Positions 6,298-11,012 of a stretch of 11,012 nucleotides of DNA are shown here, in pieces. Position 1 is the stretch's first letter; each line of letters opens with the position of its first letter. The DNA lies in NCBI GenBank assembly GCA_002284615.2, contig MU069560.1, positions 372,625 through 383,636 of the forward strand. Reading direction: 5' to 3'. Made by a program: the position numbers and the translations under genes. The notes below the pieces were generated by a model, which worked only from the letters and a program-made list of their open reading frames with translations, was not told the DNA's origin and did not search any database. The DNA comes from Dunaliella salina (Eukaryota > Chlorophyta > Chlorophyceae > Chlamydomonadales > Dunaliellaceae).

Positions 6298-7448
6298 CAG
6301 CTGCAGCAAAAGAGGGCAGCAAGAGACGATAAACTCCTGATGATGCAACTTTGGCCCAGCCTGAACCATGCACGCAATGAAACGGACGAGGGTGAGTCCA
6401 TGCCATCAAGCCTATGCCAGTGATGAGGGATTTACGTTTGATTGAACGTGAGCCACACAAATTGGGTGGCTTAAAGGACAGCTGCACCATGTTTGACCAA
6501 CCCCAGATAGACCAACCTGGACCCTTGGCAGGACTGGTGCTCTGCCAAGGCCAAAGCGGAAGAAATCTGCGCAGAAGCTGACCTCCCCGCGGCCATCCCG
6601 CGACTTCCCAGCAGCCTTTTTACAACTGGGACACAGGGTTTACATCGCGTTTACTTTGGTTAACTGACAGCCTGGATCTCTGGCTGGTTGGTTGCTGGGA
6701 CAACTAGGACAATTTGGACGAACTGCCTTGTGCACCAAAAAAACGGCGCTGCTGGAATATGAAGTGGTACAAACTGGTACGAAGCGCTATAAAGTTGGAA
6801 AAAACATAACCCGGTACAAAGTAATCGGTAACCTACTGTAATCATGACAAAATGATTACCATAACAAATATCAGACTTAACATCCTTCATGGATAATTCC
6901 ACCATCCGCAGTCCTCATCGAGCTCAGGCACAACCATGAATCAAGCTGGTATCTTGGCATTAGCCAAGTTAGTGCCTGCATGCTTGAAATGCTGTGCCTG
7001 AGTTTCGAACACTGCTTTCATTCTTTCAGCCTGAACTGGTCTGGTCACAGGCCTCTGTGTCTCCGCTCAGCTGCCCTTGCAGGCGGATCAAGCAATGCAA
7101 CTTTACCTTACCCAACCCAAACTAGTACTGTTGTCGGCAATCTGTCTTAACAGCATACCAGAGCACGGGAATCCTGAGCAAAGATGAATCATCCCTCACC
7201 AGCTAGCTCTCCAATAAGTAGTAGCCAAGATGCAATGCATGCCTTCTGTATCTATAACAGCCTGCTGATGATTCTCATGTAGGAGAGCGTCATAATCATG
7301 TGTTATGTGCTCTAGAGGGTCGCAACTGGCCGTTTTAGGAACGTCCGTCACAGGGAAATTGTCCTGGCCTCCCTGGCTCTGTCTTCCCCAAAAACTTTTA
7401 ATGCGGTTCTATTCTTTGGTTGAAAGACACAATTCTTCAGAAGAAATT
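6298..7448. other. No gene recognised
   Basis: Only short, overlapping open frames occur on both strands. The single structured item is the 8-bp hairpin at 6838-6859. GGTACAAA recurs near 6765 and 6813 without further pattern. Confidence 0.45.
6838..6859. repeat. Perfect 8-bp inverted repeat
   Basis: GTAATCAT (6838-6845) and ATGATTAC (6852-6859) are exact complements around a 6-base loop. There is no T-run after it and no neighbouring gene to regulate. Confidence 0.5.
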
Positions 7449-8174
7449 GTGGGAAAATCGGCTCGGTGGGTTCACCCAGCTAGGGGGCTCAAAATTGGAA
7501 GAAGTGGGCAATGCGGTGAAAAGAGGAAATTTTCCACCCCACCCCAATTTGTCGAAAAAGATACCCTCAGGTGTGTAGCGGTGGTATAGCAGACACCATA
7601 GGGAAAGAAATAAGGCTAATTAGTGGTCTGGCTGGGTCAGGGTGGGCGACAGCGTCTGGGGAGTAAGGTGGACTTCGGAGCCTTCCTCTCTGTTGTCACT
7701 GAGGAGCAATTGCCAGGAGCCTCATTATTCATTTTTTAAGAAGTTGCTTGAATTGCATCTTTTCTACCGCAAGTAGGCCTGAAATCAAATTTTGGGGTCA
7801 AAATACTGTGGTTTGCCCTGATTTTCAGCCAGGTTTCCACCAAGCCAATTTTCCCACTGGTCTCTTGTGCCGGGATGAAAATTAATGCTGTTCAACATAC
7901 GCTTTTCAACTTGGAAAGAACGACTGGCAAGCTTTTAGAGCAGTTTCAAACTCACGTGTTGCATACATGAGTTTGGTCGCTGCCATCGCGCTCCATAAGG
8001 TTTGAAAGCGTCTTCAAAAATTAAATGCACAATATACTGCATCGTGAGCATGTTTTTGCACACATCCTGGCCCTCGCCTTTGCAGTCGCACCCTCAGCTG
8101 AGCCTCTTGCACACCTTCTCAGCCTCCGGTACAAGTTCCTGGGCACTTAAATGGACATTTTGTAATTTTTCTCC
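7449..8174. other. Non-coding stretch with a short inverted duplicate
   Basis: GTGGGAAAATCGGCTCGGTGG (7449-7469) recurs inverted at 7837-7857 with two differences, and the similarity continues weakly to a shared GCT. A 94-codon plus frame (7305-7589) overlaps the first copy; it has no domain pattern and is not called. Confidence 0.35.
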
Positions 8175-8361
8175 TCAATTCTGGGCTTTGTGTGCTTGAG
8201 GTTCATAGCTGCCCTGGAAGATGAAATATACTTTGCAAACTGAAGATGTCAGCCAACAAGCAAAGATTAAAAAGCTGGCTCACCTGTAACCTTCCAATAG
8301 GTATCGAGCATATAACATCACATCCTTGGACCTCCTCGTCAGACATTCCTAAATCCTCCCT
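8175..8361 (-). CDS. Two candidate exons (3' end) of an unknown gene
   Basis: On the minus strand, acceptor TATGCGTGCAG precedes a 78-bp exon (8361-8284) that is open in phase 0 and reads REDLGMSDEEVQGC then DVICSIPIGRLQ. It is followed by a consensus donor, CAG|GTGAGC. A 70-bp intron (8283-8214) contains a branch-like CTGAC and ends TTTCATCTTCCAG. The next exon (8213-8175) continues in the same frame, GSYEPQAHKAQN, to a TGA. Borders, phase and stop agree, which is better support than any ORF length here. I do not recognise the protein. A plus-strand frame over the same bases (8246-8449) is less protein-like. Confidence 0.4.
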
Positions 8362-8410
8362 CTGCACGCATAAGCAGCAGCAATGGGCATCTTTGTTGGC
8401 GTCACATCAC

Positions 8411-8568
8411 CAAAAGCTGCACAGCAGCCTCACAGGCAACACCTGGTGAAAGCAGAAATGAATAATAAACTCACATGAGCAGCAATTAGAGAGGTGCCTG
8501 ACCAGCCGCGTCTCCTTCCTTTTTTCTTCCTGCTTTCTTCGCTCCAGGGAGGTCACACCCAAGCTTCT
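8411..8568 (-). CDS. Further upstream candidate exons of the same minus-strand gene
   Basis: A frame from 8568 to 8475 reads SLGVTSLERRKQEEKRKETR then LVRHLSNCCS and ends one base into a codon at CAT|GTGAGT. The next acceptor, CTTTCACCAG (8443), gives a 32-bp exon (8442-8411) that completes that codon and reads VACEAAVQLL, in frame with the exon at 8361. Three junctions are thus phase-consistent, and the joined peptide resembles a charged helix followed by a second helix. Against it: the implied introns would be only 32 and 49 bp, and the purine-rich stretch is also a good polypyrimidine acceptor on the other strand (ending CGCTCCAG at 8547). Confidence 0.2.
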
Positions 8569-8641
8569 CTTGCGTTATTTCAAACGTTTCATTGAAGCGT
8601 TTAATAGTACGACTAATTTATTGTAAGGAAAACAAGGGGTT

Positions 8642-8661
8642 GGGGGGGGGGGGGGGGGGGG
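8642..8661 (+). repeat. Run of 20 G
   Basis: Twenty consecutive G bases, with GGGG a few bases upstream, could form a G-quadruplex. Runs this long are also prone to length error in sequencing, so the exact count is uncertain. Confidence 0.9.
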
Positions 8662-8770
8662 TATTCTATAGTTTCCTATTAAAAATTGGGCACCTGAAAT
8701 CATCGCTGGGCTGCGTTTGTATTTTTTTGGATGTTCAATTCAGGTTCTTAATTGTGTCCCTGTAAGGTTT

Positions 8771-8940
8771 CAAGTGCATGAGGTGCAAACGGGGTCAGGC
8801 GTCTCATCTGCTATGGCCCTCGTGAGGTTACACAGGCCTCACGAACGCCATTCTTTGTCTATTAAAATTGCCGGACAAAATTTAGAATTGCCGATGACAG
8901 ACCTGCGGAATTCCATCTTTAAGAGCCAAGCGTGTCGCTG
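8771..8940 (+). repeat. Diverged dispersed repeat, copy B (open reading frame kept)
   Basis: This is the counterpart of 5475-5631. One frame is open throughout (from about 8717 to TAA 8945-8947) and contains both conserved parts, QVHEVQTGSGVSSAMALV and LELPM...IFKSQA, whereas in copy A they lie in different frames. This copy is therefore closer to an intact coding ancestor. It lies inside what would be an intron if the minus-strand exons at 9217-9679 and 8175-8568 belong to one gene. Confidence 0.5.
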
Positions 8941-9216
8941 CCTGTAAGCTTCTAAGTTTCCTCGCATCCCTACGCGGCTTGTAACAAATAATAAACAAAC
9001 ATGAGCGCCCCTATTGGTGGTATCTGACCGCTGGAAGGTGGACATCCGCAACGTTTGGCGCGGCAGGTACAGCTATGTAACCCTATCCTATCCTATCTTG
9101 TCCTTGGCATGGTATCAGCCATTGCCATGGAGCATGCAAGGACCCAGGGCATAAAGGAAGAGCATGGGTTGTTCAGAGAAGCACGCAAGGCAAATAAGAC
9201 ACATTATCGTTTTTAC
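8941..9216. other. No recognisable feature
   Basis: CCTATCCTATCCTATCTTGTCC near 9081 is a short pyrimidine-rich TCCTA repeat. On the minus strand this stretch would be intron following the donor at 9216. Confidence 0.35.
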
Positions 9217-9351
9217 CTACCCCAAATACTAGAGCCACTCTGACGCTCCTTTGACTGCTTGCTGCTGCATTTGAAGGGCTCTTTCCTTCTGCCTTCTTAT
9301 GGTCAGCGCTCAAAACACCTGCGGTGTTGACCCCATCAATGCTGCAGCTGT

Positions 9352-9382
<31 letters not shown>

Positions 9383-9679
9383 ATTTGCACTGTGTCCATT
9401 TCCATTTCCCCCACTTCCCTCATCCCTGTCCTCATCGCTTACCGCCCCACTACTCCCACCACAGGTGCTGCTGTTGCTGCTGGTGTTGGTGTTGGTGTTG
9501 GTAGTGCTGCTGCTGCTGCTGCTGCCTTCGATGCCAGTGTTGCTCAGATGGTTGCGGTCCCGATCATCATCGGCTGAGCCTTTGGACACATAGGCATCAG
9601 CAGAGACCAAAGCCTTGACGAGAGGGTGCTCCATCAGTGCTGCCAAGTCATAGAAAGGAAGGCCCTGCCCTTTGACCCA
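9217..9679 (-). CDS. Exon of an unknown nuclear protein with a Ser/Asn/Thr-rich tract
   Basis: The acceptor is textbook: a pyrimidine-rich run and CTTGCTGTTCAG before 9679. The donor is GTAG|GTAAAA at 9216 (alternative GGG|GTAGGT at 9220). The frame starts WVKGQGLPFYDLAALMEHPL then VKALVSADAYVSKG, about 38 residues with a hydrophobic helical pattern. An acidic segment (DDDRDRN) follows, then about 85 residues of Ser, Asn, Thr and Gly encoded largely by AGC/AAC repeats, then a basic end (KKAEGKSPSN). Such tracts are typical of regulators in algae with CAG-rich coding regions. The HPLxxxLxxADAYxxxG stretch weakly recalls a KNOX1 domain (HPLYxxLLxA...CxxxG), but no homeobox is present and I would not rely on it. 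The Met upstream (9856) lies in probable intron. Confidence 0.5.
9341..9382 (+). repeat. CTG/CAG trinucleotide tract 1
   Basis: Interrupted (CTG)n with TTG variants; on the minus strand it encodes Ser with Asn interruptions inside the exon. The interruptions by AAC codons suggest a stabilised, translated repeat. Confidence 0.85.
9465..9526 (+). repeat. CTG/GTTGGT trinucleotide tract 2
   Basis: CTG repeats flank a GTTGGTGTTGGT core; on the minus strand they encode Ser runs around alternating Thr-Asn. It is in the same frame as tract 1. Confidence 0.85.
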
Positions 9680-9925
9680 CTGAACAGCAAGAAGCAGAGG
9701 AAAAGGAGGGGCGCAAGTGAAGGGGGCTCTGGGTGTTCTGTTTAAAAAAGAGGTATTTGGAAGAAGGTGCCCAGCTTGCCTGGGAGTTCTCCTTCCCCTA
9801 TGCTCTGGGGAATTGTGAAAAATCTCTGGTGCATGGCCTTTCTGGCCCAGGCCCAAGTGAAAGTGGGCAAGAGGGGGTCAGCTTGCATGGCTCACCCTCA
9901 GCAATTGCAACGCAGAGTAGAATGA
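9680..9925 (-). other. Probable intron upstream of the Ser-rich exon
   Basis: On the minus strand the stretch ends in a long pyrimidine run (CCTCCTTTTCCTCTGCTTCT) and the acceptor at 9680-9681. No upstream exon could be identified with confidence. Confidence 0.4.
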
Positions 9926-10170
9926 ATGCAGCATGCAAGATGAAATGCATGCGGCAATCATGATGCAGAATGTAAGCACCAATCTACATGCATTGTGCAC
10001 AAACAGCATGCAACTATCCACACCGTAATGCGCGTAGCCATGCATGCTGTACTACATGCAGGGATGCATGCAATAATGTTTGCGGTATGCAAAGCCAAAC
10101 ATGCAGCAATGCATGCTGAAATGCACACAGCAGTGCACAGTGGTGAAGCATTCACACTTGCAAACATGCA
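9926..10170. repeat. TGCATG/CATGCA-rich degenerate minisatellite
   Basis: CATGCA or TGCATG occurs in about ten places in 245 bp (9932, 9945, 9987, 10007, 10039, 10055, 10064, 10100, 10109, 10165), with further ATGCA and GTGCAC variants between. From about 10028 to 10144 the units fall roughly every 12 bp (for example 10040, 10064, 10076, 10109, 10121), and the plus frame reads a degenerate MHAx repeat. CATGCA is the RY element bound by plant B3-domain factors; whether it has that role here is unknown. Frames are open on both strands because of the periodicity, so no gene is called. Confidence 0.7.
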
Positions 10171-10598
10171 TCATGGCACGCACAAGTGTTGTCATGGGCG
10201 TTATTTGCATTGCAACTCAAGGGAGCCATGACTGAGACCTCCAGACAGAGAGAGATTGGATGGCCAACCTTCCAGCATGGCTTGCGACGCTTTCCTCACT
10301 TGTCTACACCACCCGTCACGTACCTAGCCACACCTACAAACGGACACTTCATGGTTGCACACAGTTCCACGGCCTCCACACACCCCCACACGGCAGGGCC
10401 GCCATGCAAACTTGTTTGGGAGGCTGATTTAAGCCCGGGAAATGGTAGGCCAGTTTGGGGACCAAGCTGGCTTGTTTTTCCAAACTTTTAAGAGCAGCTT
10501 GCAGAAAAGAAAATAAGCCCAACAGTCAGCACAGGCATGCTATGCCAAGGAGTGAGGAGTTCTTGCCTTGCAGGATTCCAAGCAAACTGAGTATGCAG
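10171..10598. other. No gene recognised
   Basis: It holds a CACACACCCCCACACGG low-complexity stretch near 10376 and the hairpin at 10449-10471. Acceptor-like sequences occur on the plus strand (AGCAGCTTGCAG at 10503, TTCTTGCCTTGCAG at 10573). Confidence 0.4.
10449..10471. repeat. 10-bp hairpin with one G-T wobble
   Basis: GCCAGTTTGG (10449-10458) pairs with CCAAGCTGGC (10462-10471) over a 3-base loop; one position is a wobble. The GCCAG/CTGGC ends recall the retroelement tail hairpin, but no other tail motif surrounds it. Confidence 0.5.
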
Positions 10599-10659
10599 AG
10601 TAGTGAATATCGATACATTGAACACTTCTGCATCAAAAAAAGGGGATGAGGTGCTTCAG
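10599..10659 (+). CDS. Candidate small exon of an unknown gene
   Basis: The acceptor GAGTATGCAG ends at 10598, and a consensus donor, TTCAG|GTGAGC, starts at 10660. After one carried base the 20 codons read VVNIDTLNTSASKKGDEVLQ with no stop. An alternative acceptor (CTTGCCTTGCAG at 10573) opens a different frame that stops at a TGA near 10649 before the donor, so the donor favours the first reading. The product is unknown. Confidence 0.25.
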
Positions 10660-10971
10660 GTGAGCCAGGGGCATATTTTGAGGCATTTTAAAATTGGCCT
10701 TTCCCTTTGAAATGGGTGCCACAATGCATATTTCGACCTGATTTGGCCCAATTTTGGGGCTCCCAGGTAGTTTATGTGTGAAACCTAACCCATCGGAGTG
10801 GAAAAAGGGGGGCGTGAAAATAGGTCCCAAAACACTTCGAGCATGATTGCGTATGCCAGGCAAAAGCGGTGCAAAGCTGGAAATCAGGCATGCACAGCAC
10901 CTGGCCACAATCTGAGTATGAGGTGTTGTTCAGCATGTTACTCAAGCATGCCCTACCAAGTTTGGGGGCCC

Positions 10972-10973
<2 letters not shown>
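10660..10973. other. Probable intron or intergenic sequence
   Basis: It follows the donor at 10660. The 91-codon minus frame here (10633-10908) has no domain pattern and is not called. Confidence 0.35.

Positions 10974-11012
<39 letters not shown>
10974..11012 (+). repeat. (GT)n microsatellite at the window end
   Basis: An uninterrupted GT/TG repeat of about 19 units runs to the last base, so its true length is not known. Confidence 0.97.

Noticed and set aside
9299..9593. Plus-strand ORFs of poly-Leu/Ala/Val through the CTG tracts
   Set aside because: Trinucleotide repeats keep all frames open; the minus frame has splice borders and non-repetitive protein on both sides.
9958..10231. MHAx-repeat and Cys/Ala-rich ORFs in the TGCATG cluster as repeat proteins
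   Set aside because: The 12-bp periodicity opens frames on both strands; there is no start context, border or flanking protein.
1..11012. CRISPR array, prophage, operon or toxin-antitoxin system
   Set aside because: No direct repeat-spacer series, no bacterial gene order or ribosome binding sites; the DNA is eukaryotic in character.

Overview
The window looks like nuclear DNA of a eukaryote, most likely a green alga or a relative (chlorophyte, prasinophyte or charophyte). There is no dense run of long ORFs, no Shine-Dalgarno/operon layout and no long intact gene. Instead there are intron-like borders (GTGAGC/GTGAGT donors, pyrimidine-tract acceptors), microsatellites, a 20-G run, palindromic elements and decayed retroelement pieces. 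The lineage guess rests on the retroelement family, which I associate from memory with green algae; no search was possible.

Layout. 1-1109 (minus) is the N-terminal part of a retroelement protein: basic tracts, then a complete C4HC3 PHD finger, then a Trp-rich segment, open to the window edge. 1098-1783 (plus) is the C-terminal part of what I believe is the same family: a decayed nuclease-like domain with two in-frame stops, one frameshift and a conserved C-terminus ending DPPDPH-stop. The two pieces meet head to head at about 1098-1112. The plus piece continues into a 3' tail (1784-1906) with a 10-bp perfect hairpin and a T-rich end. A second, inverted copy of the C-terminal peptide lies at 2809-2886, and a second copy of the tail at 4031-4165, so 1-4.2 kb is largely a retroelement graveyard. 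Short candidate exons of unknown genes sit within it (2201-2548, 3901-3981, 4623-4783).

5475-6300 holds a diverged repeat (copy A; copy B is at 8771-8940), then a cluster of tRNA-like Pol III promoter motifs, then a 147-bp palindromic MITE-like element (6151-6297) whose spacer repeats one of those tRNA-like motifs. 6.3-8.2 kb is essentially featureless. 8175-8568 (minus) contains a phase-consistent chain of small candidate exons. 9217-9679 (minus) is the best single-copy gene candidate: one exon with clear splice borders and a Ser/Asn/Thr-rich tract encoded by CAG-type repeats. 9926-10170 is a dense TGCATG/CATGCA cluster with rough 12-bp periodicity. A small plus-strand exon candidate lies at 10599-10659, and the window ends in a (TG)n microsatellite.

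I see no gene set working as a new system. The most informative content is the PHD-finger retroelement (N-terminal reader, C-terminal nuclease-like domain, conserved 3' hairpin) and the palindromic/tRNA-like cluster at 5.8-6.3 kb.
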